A stretch of 64,000 nt of DNA from Neisseria viridiae (GCF_962747995.1 NZ_CAUJAJ010000007.1:1-64000), one strand, 5' to 3'. Positions 8,541 to 19,464 are shown, counted from the first letter of the stretch. The notes: a model not told the origin generated them from the letters alone. Made by a program: numbers and translations.

Positions 8541-9782
8541 ATGCCCAACAAAACCCCTTCCCTGTTCGGCGGCGCGATGATTATCGCCGGTACGGTCATC
8601 GGCGCCGGTATGCTCGCCAACCCGACCGCCACCTCCGGCGTATGGTTTGCCGGCTCGCTGATTGTGCTGCTCTACACCTGGTTTTCTATGCTCTCCAGCG
8701 GCCTGATGATTTTGGAAGTCAACACCCACTACCCCCACGGCGCAAGTTTCGACACCATGGTCAAAGACCTGCTCGGACGCGGCTGGAACATCATCAACGG
8801 CATCGCCGTCGCCTTCGTCCTATACCTGCTCACCTACGCCTACATCTTCGTCGGCGGCGACCTGACCGCCAAAGGCATCGGCAACGCCTTGGGCGGCAAT
8901 GTTTCGCTCACCGCCGGACAACTCGTCTTCTTCGGCATCCTCGCCTTTTGCGTGTGGGCATCCGCACGCTTGGTCGACCGATTCACCGGCATCCTCATCG
9001 GCGGCATGGTATTGACCTTTATTTGGGCAACCGGCGGGCTGATTGCCGATGCCAAACCGTCCGTCCTGTTCGACACCCAAGCCCCCGTCGGCACCAGCTA
9101 CTGGATTTATGCCGCCACCGCCCTGCCCGTCTGCCTCGCTTCCTTCGGCTTCCACGGCAACGTCTCCAGCCTACTCAAATACTTTAAAGGCGACGCGCCC
9201 AAAGTGGCTAAATCCATCTGGACGGGCACACTGATTGCGCTGGTGATTTACGTCCTCTGGCAAATCGCCATCCAAGGCAACCTGCCGCGCAACGAGTTCG
9301 CCCCCGTCATCGCCGCCGAAGGGCAAGTCTCCGTCCTGATTGAAACCCTGTCCAAATTCGCCCAAACCGGCAATATGGATAAAATATTGTCCCTGTTTTC
9401 CTATATGGCAATCGCCACCTCGTTTTTAGGCGTAACCTTAGGTCTGTTCGACTACATCGCCGACATCTTCAAATGGAACGACAGCATCTCCGGCCGCACC
9501 AAAACCGCCGCGCTGACCTTCCTGCCGCCTCTAATTTCCTGCCTGCTCTTCCCCACCGGCTTCGTTACCGCCATCGGTTACGTCGGCCTGGCGGCAACCA
9601 TTTGGACAGGCATCATCCCCGCCATGCTGCTCTACCGTTCGCGCAAAAAATTCGGCGCAGGCAAAACCTATAAAGTTTACGGCGGCTTGTGGCTGATGGT
9701 TTGGGTCTTCCTTTTCGGCATCGTCAACATCGCCGCACAGGTATTGAGCCAAATGGAACTCGTCCCCGTATTTAAAGGATAA
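8541..9782 (+). CDS. aromatic amino acid permease (Mtr/TnaB/TyrP family)
   Basis: A 413-aa inner-membrane transporter with about 11 membrane segments. The N-terminal GGAMIIAGTVIGAGMLANP and the internal FGFHGNVSSLLKYF are hallmarks of the hydroxy/aromatic amino acid permease family, which takes up tryptophan or tyrosine by proton symport. The best match by eye is tryptophan-specific Mtr, but specificity cannot be fixed from sequence. Start at MPNKTPSLFGG, with only a weak ribosome-binding site; an ATG at 8508 is possible but less likely. The gene is divergent from ubiG and ends at a DUS hairpin. Confidence 0.85.
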   Translation: MPNKTPSLFGGAMIIAGTVIGAGMLANPTATSGVWFAGSLIVLLYTWFSMLSSGLMILEVNTHYPHGASFDTMVKDLLGRGWNIINGIAVAFVLYLLTYAYIFVGGDLTAKGIGNALGGNVSLTAGQLVFFGILAFCVWASARLVDRFTGILIGGMVLTFIWATGGLIADAKPSVLFDTQAPVGTSYWIYAATALPVCLASFGFHGNVSSLLKYFKGDAPKVAKSIWTGTLIALVIYVLWQIAIQGNLPRNEFAPVIAAEGQVSVLIETLSKFAQTGNMDKILSLFSYMAIATSFLGVTLGLFDYIADIFKWNDSISGRTKTAALTFLPPLISCLLFPTGFVTAIGYVGLAATIWTGIIPAMLLYRSRKKFGAGKTYKVYGGLWLMVWVFLFGIVNIAAQVLSQMELVPVFKG

Positions 9783-9789
9783 AGGCAAA

Positions 9790-9826
9790 ATGCCGTCTGA
9801 AGCCCGCCGGCAGCTTCAGACGGCAT
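9790..9826 (+). terminator. inverted DUS pair
   Basis: ATGCCGTCTGAAGC and GCTTCAGACGGCAT form a hairpin just after the aromatic amino acid permease gene. Confidence 0.85.
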
Positions 9827-9914
9827 TGCCTCGTTATCGCGCGCCACAGGCGCATCACTGCCGATATTTCAGTATAATGCCACCCCCGACCTGCCCCAAT
9901 CCAAAGGAAACGCG

Positions 9915-10478
9915 ATGAAACTCATCATTCTCGACCGCGACGGCGTCATCAACCAGGACCGCGACGACTTCGTCAAATCCGTTGACGAGTGGATACCTAT
10001 CGAAGGCAGCATGGATGCAGTGGCATTCCTGACGCAGGCAGGCTGCACCGTTGCCGTCGCCACCAACCAATCCGGCATCGGCCGCAAATATTTTACCGTT
10101 CAAGACCTCACCGAAATGCATGCCAAAATGCACCGCCTCATCCGTCAGGCAGGCGGGGAAATCGACGGCATCTGGTTCTGCCCCCACACCAACGCTGACA
10201 ACTGCAACTGCCGCAAGCCCAAACCGGGCATGATTGAAGACATCCTCGAACGCTTCAACGCCCAAGCTTCGGAAACTTGGCTGGTCGGCGACAGCCTGCG
10301 CGATTTGCAGGCAATCGATGCCGTCGGCGGAAAACCCGCGCTGGTTCTGACCGGAAAAGGCAAAAAAACGCTCTCCCAACACGGACACGAATTGCCCGAA
10401 CACACACAGGTTTTCGATACCCTGCTCGATTTCTCACAATACATCATGCAGGAAAACGCCGCACTGCAAACTGACTGA
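9915..10478 (+). CDS. gmhB: D-glycero-beta-D-manno-heptose 1,7-bisphosphate 7-phosphatase
   Basis: A cytoplasmic HAD-superfamily phosphatase that removes the 7-phosphate from heptose bisphosphate during synthesis of the ADP-heptose used in LOS inner core. LDRDGVIN at residues 6-13 supplies the two catalytic aspartates. The zinc-binding loop CPHTNADNCNCRKPK is typical of GmhB, and VGDSLRDLQAI is the distal HAD motif. Length (187 aa) fits. In meningococcus this gene has been called gmhX. It is followed 29 bp later by an acyltransferase gene. The next pathway enzyme, HldC, is at 54330-54836. Confidence 0.95.
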   Translation: MKLIILDRDGVINQDRDDFVKSVDEWIPIEGSMDAVAFLTQAGCTVAVATNQSGIGRKYFTVQDLTEMHAKMHRLIRQAGGEIDGIWFCPHTNADNCNCRKPKPGMIEDILERFNAQASETWLVGDSLRDLQAIDAVGGKPALVLTGKGKKTLSQHGHELPEHTQVFDTLLDFSQYIMQENAALQTD

Positions 10479-10507
10479 ACATACCGCATTTCCGACAAGG
10501 CAAAACC

Positions 10508-11251
10508 ATGCTCATCATCCGCAACCTGATTTACTGGCTGATACTCTGTTCCAGCCTGATTTTCCTCTTTCCCTTTATGCTGCTCGCTTCGCCTTTCCGG
10601 GACGGGGCGCACAAGATGGCGCGGGTCTGGGTCGGCATCCTCAACTGGTCGCTCAAACACATCGTCGGGCTCAAATACCGCATCATCGGCGCGGAACACA
10701 TTCCGGACCGCCCCGCCGTCATCTGCGCCAAACACCAAAGCGGCTGGGAAACGCTTGCCCTTCAGGGCATTTTTCCGCCGCAGGTTTACGTTGCCAAACG
10801 CGAGTTGTTCAAAATCCCCTTTTTCGGTTGGGGTTTGAAGCTGGTCAAAACCATAGGCATAGACCGCAACAACCGCCGCGAAGCCAACGAACAGCTCATA
10901 AAACAGGGTTTGGCGCGTAAAAACGAAGGCTATTGGATTACCATTTTCCCCGAAGGCACGCGCCTTGCACCCGGAAAACGCGGCAAATACAAACTCGGCG
11001 GAGCGCGCATGGCGAAAATGTTTGAGATGGACATCGTCCCCGTCGCCCTCAACAGCGGCGAATTTTGGCCGAAAAATTCCTTTCTGAAATATCCGGGGGA
11101 AATCACCGTCGTCATCTGTCCGACCATCCCGCACGCAAGCGGCAGCGAAGCCGAATTGATGGAAAAATGCGAACACCTCATCGAAACGCAGCAGCCGCTC
11201 ATTTCCGGCACAGGCCCGTTTGCCGCCAAAATGCCGTCTGAAACCGTATGA
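10508..11251 (+). CDS. nlaB: 1-acyl-sn-glycerol-3-phosphate acyltransferase (PlsC family)
   Basis: The enzyme acylates lysophosphatidic acid to phosphatidic acid at the inner membrane. A hydrophobic anchor occupies residues 4-28. The acyltransferase block reads H76-x4-E81 (HQSGWE, where most relatives have HX4D), and FPEGTR follows at 147-152. Meningococci have two such enzymes, NlaA (linked to fpg) and NlaB (linked to gmhX); the neighbouring gmhB makes NlaB the likely identity, recalled from the literature rather than compared here. The last codons run through a DUS (MPSE before the end). Its stop overlaps the next start (ATGA). Confidence 0.85.
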   Translation: MLIIRNLIYWLILCSSLIFLFPFMLLASPFRDGAHKMARVWVGILNWSLKHIVGLKYRIIGAEHIPDRPAVICAKHQSGWETLALQGIFPPQVYVAKRELFKIPFFGWGLKLVKTIGIDRNNRREANEQLIKQGLARKNEGYWITIFPEGTRLAPGKRGKYKLGGARMAKMFEMDIVPVALNSGEFWPKNSFLKYPGEITVVICPTIPHASGSEAELMEKCEHLIETQQPLISGTGPFAAKMPSETV

Positions 11252-11937
11252 CCTCCCTGATCCACACTCTTTCAGACGGCATGGAACTGACCATAGAAAT
11301 CAAGCGCCGTACCAAGAAAAACCTGATTATCCGCCCTATCGGCACACATACCGTCAGTATCAGCGTCCCACCCTGCTTCTCCGTCTCCGCTCTAAACCGC
11401 TGGCTGTATGAAAACGAAGCCATCCTGCGGCGAACACTGGCAAAAACACCGCCGCACAATACGGCAAACCGGCTGCCTGAACATATCTGGTTCCACGGCA
11501 GACAGCTTGCCCTCACCGCCCATCAAGACACGCAAATCCTGCTGATGCCGTCTGAAATCCGCGTTCCCGAAGACACGCACGACAAACAGGCGGCACTGTT
11601 GGCAACCTTTCTGAAACGGCAGGCTCAAAGCTACCTGCTTCCCCGCCTCGAACACCACGCCCGCGCCACACAACTGTTCCCCGCCTCCTCCTCGCTGACC
11701 TCTGCCAAAACCTTCTGGGGCGTGTGCCGCAAAACCACAGGCATACGCCTCAACTGGCGGCTGGTCGGCGCACCGGAATACGTTGCCGACTATGTCTGCA
11801 TACACGAACTCTGCCACCTCGCCCACGCCGACCACAGCCGCGCATTCTGGGCGCTGACCCGCCGCTTCGCACCCTACGCGGACGAAGCCAAACAATGGCT
11901 CAAAAACCGCGGCAGGGAACTTTTCGCCTTGGGTTGA
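11248..11937 (+). CDS. YgjP/WrpP-type metallohydrolase (DUF45)
   Basis: The 229-aa protein has the zinc metallopeptidase-like signature HELCHLAHADHSRAFW in its C-terminal third, with two histidines and a glutamate of the HExxH type (HELCH) and a third histidine downstream. This is the hallmark of the DUF45/YgjP family, often annotated as M48-like or SprT-like. No substrate is established. It overlaps the acyltransferase gene by 4 nt (ATGA), so it is probably translationally coupled to gmhB-nlaB. Two DUS copies fall inside the gene. Confidence 0.82.
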   Translation: MTSLIHTLSDGMELTIEIKRRTKKNLIIRPIGTHTVSISVPPCFSVSALNRWLYENEAILRRTLAKTPPHNTANRLPEHIWFHGRQLALTAHQDTQILLMPSEIRVPEDTHDKQAALLATFLKRQAQSYLLPRLEHHARATQLFPASSSLTSAKTFWGVCRKTTGIRLNWRLVGAPEYVADYVCIHELCHLAHADHSRAFWALTRRFAPYADEAKQWLKNRGRELFALG

Positions 11938-12084
11938 CGCTGCCGGGTCGGCCCGCCGCTTTCAGACGGCATCCGTGCCGTCCGCCGCGTTTCATTTCAC
12001 ACCGCCCTTCCGAAACCCGCCCGATCCGACGTGCGGTATGAAACGCTTAAGCTGGCGCGAAGTCTTTTACTGATTTGCCCGCGA

Positions 12085-12120
12085 AAATGCCGTCTGAAAG
12101 GTTTTCGGACGGCATTTTTT
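12085..12120 (+). terminator. DUS-type terminator
   Basis: AAAATGCCGTC pairs with GACGGCATTTT and is followed by a run of T. It closes the gmhB-nlaB-ygjP operon. Confidence 0.85.
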
Positions 12121-12225
12121 TGCGTTTTCCGGGATGGCGGCGAATTCGTAAAAGGCGGGCAGGGTGGATTGTAGGATGGGTTGAGACCTGCCGAATCCGC
12201 CGCACCCGCCAAATCTACCGCCGTC

Positions 12226-12859
12226 ATTCCCACGAAAGTGGGAATCCAGGATTCAGGGCCGGAGAAACCTTTTTTCCCGATAAGTTTCCGTGCCGACCAG
12301 TCTGGATTCCCGCCTGCGCGGGAATGACGGTTCGGGTATTTCTGACGATTCATCGAGCCGTAGCAACTGTATTTTTCACCCCGTCGGGCAAAAATACCAA
12401 AACTCAAATCGAGCCGTCCGGATACCGTTTTCGGCGGTATCGTTTTCGGCAAAATAATCACGCATCCGGGCATTCAATATCGTCAGCAGTTTGCGCATAC
12501 ATGCCGTAACGGCAACCTTATACGGCTTACCCTTGGACAGCAGGCGTTGGTAGAAATCCCGAATAAGCGGTTCAAAACGTGTCGCTACCACGGTAGCCAT
12601 ATACAGTGCCTTACGCATTTATCCTGTGCCTGCCGATATGCCGTCATTCCCGCGCAGGCGGGAATCTAGTTTTGTCGGTGCGGAAACTTATCGGATAAAA
12701 CGGTTTCTCCAACCCCGAGTCCTAGATTCCCACTTTCGTGGGAATGACGGGATGTGTTTTTTATGTGGATTTGAACCGTTGAGGGTGGCGCGGGACGGGT
12801 GGAATGACGACATATAAGTTTCCGTGCCGACCAGTCTGGATTCCCGCCTGCGCGGGAAT
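12226..12859. repeat. neisserial intergenic mosaic element: five dRS3 repeats
   Basis: Five copies of the 20-bp dRS3 palindrome ATTCCC-N8-GGGAAT occur at 12226-12245, 12306-12325, 12646-12665, 12726-12745 and 12840-12859. They alternate with short RS units; for example, AAGTTTCCGTGCCGACCAGT recurs before the second and fifth copies. This is a neisserial intergenic mosaic element. Such arrays are recombination hot spots, and dRS3 is an insertion target for filamentous Nf prophages. An IS110-family remnant sits between copies two and three. 12860-12971 holds nothing recognisable. Confidence 0.9.
12376..12618 (-). pseudogene. C-terminal remnant of an IS110-family (Piv-like) transposase
   Basis: The frame encodes MRKALYMATVV, then VTACMRKLLTILNARMRD. 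These are the conserved C-terminal blocks of IS110/Piv-type site-specific transposases (RKALYM...KVAVTACMRKLLTILN). Only about 55 of the family's 320 or more residues remain, and an in-frame stop precedes the fragment. The N-terminal DEDD domain is absent, so it cannot be active. It lies between dRS3 repeats. Confidence 0.75.
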
Positions 12860-12971
12860 GACGGCGGAAAGATTCTATTTTTCCCGATAATCGCCCACAA
12901 TCTCAAATTCCTTCATTCTCTCAAAAACAAAATCAGAACCCTAAATCCCATCATCCCCATCTATGTGAATA

Positions 12972-13127
12972 TATAGTGGATTAACAAAAATCAGGACAAG
13001 GCGACGAAGCCGCAGACAGTACAAATAGTACGGAACCGATTCACTTGGTGCTTCAGCACCTTAGAGAATCGTTCTCTTTGAGCTAAGGCGAGGCAACGCC
13101 GTACTGGTTTAAATTTAATCCACTATA
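12972..13127. mobile_element. Correia repeat enclosed element, full length
   Basis: The 156-bp element is bounded by the inverted terminal repeats TATAGTGGATTAA and TTAATCCACTATA and contains the usual internal sequence, including the CGATTCACTTGG / AGAATCGTTCTC core. Full-length CREEs (about 154-156 bp) are non-autonomous, insert at TA, and can carry promoters or RNase III sites. This copy lies about 65 bp beyond the thiC terminator. Confidence 0.95.
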
Positions 13128-13193
13128 AAAATTTTAAAAATTACTTTAATTATCGGTTGTTTAATCATTTTCACAAGCGAAAGAATGCCGTCT

Positions 13194-13228
13194 GAAACCC
13201 GACATCCGGTTTTCAGACAGCATTTTTT
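13194..13228 (-). terminator. DUS-type hairpin after thiC
   Basis: ATGCCGTCTGAAA pairs with TTTCAGACAGCAT, with one mismatch, immediately downstream of the thiC stop codon. Confidence 0.8.
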
Positions 13229-13237
13229 GCTTGATGT

Positions 13238-15321
<2,084 letters not shown>

Positions 15322-15337
15322 TTCAATGTTAACCAAA

Positions 15338-15366
15338 ATTAAATCACGAACATGAACTTTTGTAAA
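15338..15366 (-). promoter_or_regulatory. probable thiC promoter
   Basis: TTTACA (15366-15361), a 17-bp spacer and TTTAAT (15343-15338) on the minus strand place the start of transcription near 15330, just ahead of the aptamer. Confidence 0.55.
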
Positions 15367-15437
15367 GAAAATAATATTTCAAATCAGGCATAAACCACCG
15401 GACGGCAAAATTTTATGATTTTTCGCGGAAGTAATGT

Positions 15438-15466
15438 TTGACAACATAAAAAATCTGCCGTATAGT
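15438..15466 (+). promoter_or_regulatory. promoter of initiator tRNA
   Basis: TTGACA (15438-15443), a 17-bp spacer and TATAGT (15461-15466) lie 12 bp before the tRNA. The -10 and following bases resemble those of the rRNA and tRNA-Pro promoters in this window. Confidence 0.85.
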
Positions 15467-15478
15467 TTCATCTTCTGA

Positions 15479-15555
<77 letters not shown>

Positions 15556-15562
15556 AATATCA

Positions 15563-15597
15563 AACCCCTCGGTTCAATGCCGAGGGGTTTTGTTTTG
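15563..15597 (+). terminator. intrinsic terminator of tRNA-fMet
   Basis: ACCCCTCGG and CCGAGGGGT form a perfect stem followed by TTTTGTTTT, 8 nt after the tRNA. Confidence 0.93.
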
Positions 15598-15736
15598 CCT
15601 GTTTCCTGCCGCCTCCGTTTTTTGCCGGATCTTCCTTCCTGCCGCAATATCGGAACGGCAGCCCGCCGTCTGTTTGCGGTTGCAAATTCAGGCAGTTTGG
15701 CTACAATCTTCCGCATTATGTTCAAGAAAGCCGACT

Positions 15737-16612
15737 ATGCCGACCGTCCGTTTTACCGAATCCGTCAGCAAACAAGACCTTGATGCCCTGTTCGAGTGGG
15801 CAAAAGCAAGTTACGGTGCAGAAAGTTGCTGGAAAACGCTGTATCTGAACGGCCTGCCTTTGGGCAACCTGTCGCCGGAATGGGTGGAACGCGTCAAAAA
15901 AGACTGGGAGGCAGGCTGCTCGGAGTCTTCAGACGGCATTTTCCTGAATGCGGACGGCTGGTCAGATATGGGCGGCCGCTTGCAGCACCTCGCCCGCACA
16001 TGGAACAAGGCGGGGCTGCTTCACGGATGGCGCAACGAGTGTTTCGACCTGACCGACGGCGGCGGCAATATCTTGTTCTCACTCGAACGCGCCGCTTTCC
16101 GTCCGTTCGGACTGCTCAGCCGCGCCGTCCATCTCAACGGTCTGACCGAATCGGACGGCCGATGGCATTTCTGGATAGGCAGGCGCAGTCCGCACAAAGC
16201 AGTCGATCCCGACAAACTCGACAATACTGCCGCCGGCGGTGTTTCCGGCGGCGAAATGCCGTCTGAAACCGTGTGTCGCGAAAGCAGCGAAGAAGCCGGT
16301 TTGGATAAAACTCTGTTTCCGCTCATCCGCCCGGTATCGCGGCTGCACAGCCTGCGCCCCGTCAGCCGGGGTGTGCACAATGAAATCCTGTATGTATTCG
16401 ATGCCGTCCTACCCGAAACCTTCCTGCCTGAAAATCAGGACGGCGAGGTTGCGTGTTTTGAAAAGATGGACATCGGCGGTCTGTTGGATGCCATGTTGTC
16501 GGAAAACATGATGCACGACGCGCAACTGGTTACGCTGGACGCGTTTTGCCGTTACGGTCTGATTGATGCCGCCCATCCGCTGTCCGAGTGGCTGGACGGC
16601 ATACGTTTATAG
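15737..16612 (+). CDS. Nudix hydrolase with DUF4743 N-terminal domain (thiamine-pyrophosphokinase-related)
   Basis: The 291-aa protein has a fully conserved Nudix box: G167-x5-E173-x7-R181-E182-x2-E185-E186-x-G188. Residues 1-125 look like DUF4743, the domain found ahead of Nudix in proteins related to thiamine pyrophosphokinase. Characterised eukaryotic members hydrolyse oxidised, toxic forms of thiamine pyrophosphate to monophosphates. That role here is inferred; it is supported by the ThiQ-like gene starting 8 bp downstream and by thiC nearby. A DUS encodes MPSE inside the variable part of the Nudix box. The ribosome-binding site is weak, so the start is not certain. Confidence 0.82.
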   Translation: MPTVRFTESVSKQDLDALFEWAKASYGAESCWKTLYLNGLPLGNLSPEWVERVKKDWEAGCSESSDGIFLNADGWSDMGGRLQHLARTWNKAGLLHGWRNECFDLTDGGGNILFSLERAAFRPFGLLSRAVHLNGLTESDGRWHFWIGRRSPHKAVDPDKLDNTAAGGVSGGEMPSETVCRESSEEAGLDKTLFPLIRPVSRLHSLRPVSRGVHNEILYVFDAVLPETFLPENQDGEVACFEKMDIGGLLDAMLSENMMHDAQLVTLDAFCRYGLIDAAHPLSEWLDGIRL

Positions 16613-16620
16613 GATGCGCC

Positions 16621-17562
16621 ATGCTTGAACTGAACGGACTCTGCAAACGCTTCGGCGGCAAAACGGTTGCCGACAACATCTGCCTGACTGTCGGGCGCGG
16701 CAAAATACTCGCCGTTTTGGGGCGGTCGGGCTGCGGCAAATCCACCCTGCTGAATATGATTGCGGGGATTGTCCGACCGGACGGCGGGGAAATATGGCTG
16801 AACGGGGAAAACATTACCCGTATGCCGCCCGAAAAACGCCGTATTTCGCTGATGTTTCAAGATTACGCGCTGTTTCCCCATATGAGTGCGCTGGAAAATG
16901 CGGCATTCGGTTTGAAAATGCAAAAAATGCCGAAAGCCGAAGCCGAACGCCTTGCCATGGCGGCACTTGCCGAAGTCGGACTGGAAAACGAGGCGCACCG
17001 CAAGCCTGAAAAACTTTCCGGAGGCGAGAAGCAACGGTTGGCACTGGCGCGCGCTTTGGTTGTCCGCCCTTCCCTGCTGTTGCTGGACGAATCGTTTTCC
17101 AGTTTGGACACGCATTTGCGCGACCGGCTGCGCCGCATGACTGCCGAACGCATCCGAAACGGCGGCATCCCTGCCGTTTTGGTTACTCATTCGCCCGAAG
17201 AAGCCTGTACGACGGCAGACGAAATCGCCGTGATGCATGAAGGGAGGATTCTACAATACGGCACGCCCGAAACATTGGTCAAAACACCATCCTGCGTGCA
17301 GGTCGCCCGACTGATGGGGCTGCCCAATACCGACGATGACCGCCATATTCCGCAACATGCCGTGTGCTTGGACAATCATGGAACGGAATGCCGTCTGCTG
17401 TCCCTCGTCCGCCTGCCCGACTCGCTCCGGCTTTCCGCCGTCCATCCCGAACACGGCGAGCTGACCTTAAACCTGACTGTCGGACAGCATACGGACGGTA
17501 TTTCCGGAAACGGTACGGTACGCATCCGCGTCGATGAAGGGCGTATCGTCCGTTTCCGATGA
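16621..17562 (+). CDS. ABC transporter ATP-binding protein, ThiQ/FbpC-like
   Basis: A 313-aa cytoplasmic ATPase with Walker A GRSGCGKST (34-42), Q-loop in FQDYALFPHMS, signature LSGGEKQ, Walker B LLLLDES and H-loop VTHS. The switch from the usual DEP to DES after Walker B is unusual but outside the catalytic residues. ThiQ is about 230 aa; here about 80 extra C-terminal residues form a regulatory-looking extension like those of iron and spermidine ATPases. Cotranscription with the thiamine-type Nudix gene (8-bp gap) and the orphan ThiP-like permease at 4918-6459 suggest a thiamine transporter. AGGATG precedes the start. Confidence 0.8.
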   Translation: MLELNGLCKRFGGKTVADNICLTVGRGKILAVLGRSGCGKSTLLNMIAGIVRPDGGEIWLNGENITRMPPEKRRISLMFQDYALFPHMSALENAAFGLKMQKMPKAEAERLAMAALAEVGLENEAHRKPEKLSGGEKQRLALARALVVRPSLLLLDESFSSLDTHLRDRLRRMTAERIRNGGIPAVLVTHSPEEACTTADEIAVMHEGRILQYGTPETLVKTPSCVQVARLMGLPNTDDDRHIPQHAVCLDNHGTECRLLSLVRLPDSLRLSAVHPEHGELTLNLTVGQHTDGISGNGTVRIRVDEGRIVRFR

Positions 17563-17587
17563 TGCGGCAGAAATGCCTGCCAAACAA

Positions 17588-17618
17588 AATGCCGTCTGAA
17601 AATTTTTCAGACGGCATT
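17588..17618. terminator. inverted DUS pair, convergent
   Basis: ATGCCGTCTGAAAA and TTTTCAGACGGCAT form a perfect hairpin with T tracts on both sides. It lies between the convergent ABC ATPase gene and ptsI. Confidence 0.88.
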
Positions 17619-17688
17619 TCTTGACCAAAGCAGCTGTATTTTTTAAGGGCGTTATTTGACTGCAATCTTTTTCCATTGTCAACAATAT

Positions 17689-19464
17689 TTATTTCCGCAC
17701 TTTGGCTTCGCCCTCTTCCTCGACCGACACGCTGTTGATCTGTTTGATCAGCTTTTCCGACTTCTCTTCGTCTTCGCAGCGGATGACTTTCGCAATATCG
17801 TTTTCGAGCTGTCCGGCATTGCTGTGCAGAATGATGTTTTTGACGGGCAGGATGTTGTTCGGATTCATGGAAAAACGGCGCAGCCCCATACCCAATAAAA
17901 CGCGGGTAAACGCGGTATCGCCCGCCATTTCGCCGCATACGGATACGTCTTTGTCCATGCGGTTGGCGGTACGGATGACGTGTTGCAGCATTTTCAGCAC
18001 GGCGGGATGGCCGGGCTGGTAGAGGTGGCTGACGCTGTCGTCGCCGCGATCGACTGACAGAATATATTGGATCAAATCGTTGGTGCCGACGGAGATGAAA
18101 TCGACCAGTTTCAAAATGCTGCCGACGGTCAGCGCAGCAGACGGGATTTCAATCATGCAGCCGATGCCGACTTCGCCGAAGGTATCGCCGCGTTCGGCAA
18201 GCTGGCGGCGGGCGGTGTCCAAATGAATCAGGCACTGGCGCACTTCGGATACGGAGGTAATCATCGGCCACATCATGCGGACGGGGCCGTGTACCGCCGC
18301 ACGGAGGATGGCGCGCATCTGGGTGCGGAACATGACCGGTTCGGCAAGGCACAGGCGGATGCCGGTCATGCCCAGCGCGGGGTTGAGGCTGCCGTTGGGC
18401 GTGCTGTTTTTCCCGAACCAGCGCGGATTCTTGTCCACACCCAAATCGACTGTCCGTATCGTTACGCTTTTGCCCTTCATTTTTTTGACAATCGCGCTGT
18501 ACACTTCGTACTGCTCGTCTTCAGACGGCATCGTATCGCGGTTCAGGTAAAGAAACTCGCTGCGGAACAGCCCGATGCCGTCTGCACCGAGGTTGTGCAG
18601 CGGTTTCACGTCTTCGGCGGATTCTATATTGCCCACAAGCTCGATGCAGACCCCGTCGGCGGTGGCGGCGGCGGTTTTTTTGAGCTTGTTCAACTCGCGT
18701 TTGTGGCTGCGGTATTCGCGGGCGCGGCGGCGGTATTCGTCCAAGACGGTTTCATCGGGCGCGATAATCAGGATACCGTTGATGCCGTCCACGATGACGG
18801 TTTCGCCCTCGGTAATCAGTTTGCGCGCGTTGTGCAACCCGACGACGGACGGGATGTCCAAACTCCTGCCCAAAATCGCCGTATGCCCGGTGGGGCCGCC
18901 GGCATCGGTAACAAAGGCGGCTATGCGCTGCTCTTTAAACAAAACCGTGTCGGCGGGCGAAAGGTCGTTTGCAATCAGCACGGTTTCGTCAAACAGGTTG
19001 TCGGCGACTTCCAACTCGTTGCCCTGCCCGATCAGGTTGTTGTGGATGCGGCGGACGACTTGCAGCATATCCTGTTTGCGTTCGCGCAAATAGGCATCGT
19101 CCATATTGTCGAATTGGGCGGCGAGTTTGTCGCTCTGCTGCTTCAATGCCCACTCGGCGTTGATTTTTTGTTCCCTTAAAATATCGACGGGTTCGCGCGA
19201 CAAGGTAACATCGGTCAAGAGCATCAGGTGCAGCGAGATGAACGCGCCCAACTCGGTCGGGGCGTTTTCGGGAATCGCGCTGCGGAGCTGTTCCAACTCT
19301 TTGCGCGTGGCTTTGACGGCGGCATCGAAACGTTCGGCTTCGGCATCGGTGTCCGCCTCCGCAACATCATACTGCGGCACTTCCTCCGTGCCGCGCGCAA
19401 TCAGGTGGGCGCAACCGACGGCAATGCCTTTGCCCGCCGCCACGCCGTGCAGCACGATACTCAT
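17689..19464 (-). CDS. ptsI: PTS phosphoenolpyruvate-protein phosphotransferase (Enzyme I)
   Basis: Enzyme I takes phosphate from PEP and passes it to HPr. The 591-aa protein shows the phosphorylated histidine in GGPTGHTAILGRSL and the active-site cysteine region VSVCGEMAGD near the C-terminus. Its ATG overlaps the stop of ptsH (TAATG), so the two are translationally coupled. No sugar-specific EIIB/EIIC genes are nearby, so the relay probably regulates rather than imports sugar. Confidence 0.96.
   Translation of the reverse strand: MSIVLHGVAAGKGIAVGCAHLIARGTEEVPQYDVAEADTDAEAERFDAAVKATRKELEQLRSAIPENAPTELGAFISLHLMLLTDVTLSREPVDILREQKINAEWALKQQSDKLAAQFDNMDDAYLRERKQDMLQVVRRIHNNLIGQGNELEVADNLFDETVLIANDLSPADTVLFKEQRIAAFVTDAGGPTGHTAILGRSLDIPSVVGLHNARKLITEGETVIVDGINGILIIAPDETVLDEYRRRAREYRSHKRELNKLKKTAAATADGVCIELVGNIESAEDVKPLHNLGADGIGLFRSEFLYLNRDTMPSEDEQYEVYSAIVKKMKGKSVTIRTVDLGVDKNPRWFGKNSTPNGSLNPALGMTGIRLCLAEPVMFRTQMRAILRAAVHGPVRMMWPMITSVSEVRQCLIHLDTARRQLAERGDTFGEVGIGCMIEIPSAALTVGSILKLVDFISVGTNDLIQYILSVDRGDDSVSHLYQPGHPAVLKMLQHVIRTANRMDKDVSVCGEMAGDTAFTRVLLGMGLRRFSMNPNNILPVKNIILHSNAGQLENDIAKVIRCEDEEKSEKLIKQINSVSVEEEGEAKVRK

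Noticed and set aside
12226-12859. Possible CRISPR array
   Set aside because: The regularly sized palindromes are dRS3 repeats with unequal spacing and repeated, not unique, intervening sequences.
18067-19179. 370-codon plus-strand open frame
   Set aside because: Antisense to ptsI, whose phosphotransferase motifs are intact.
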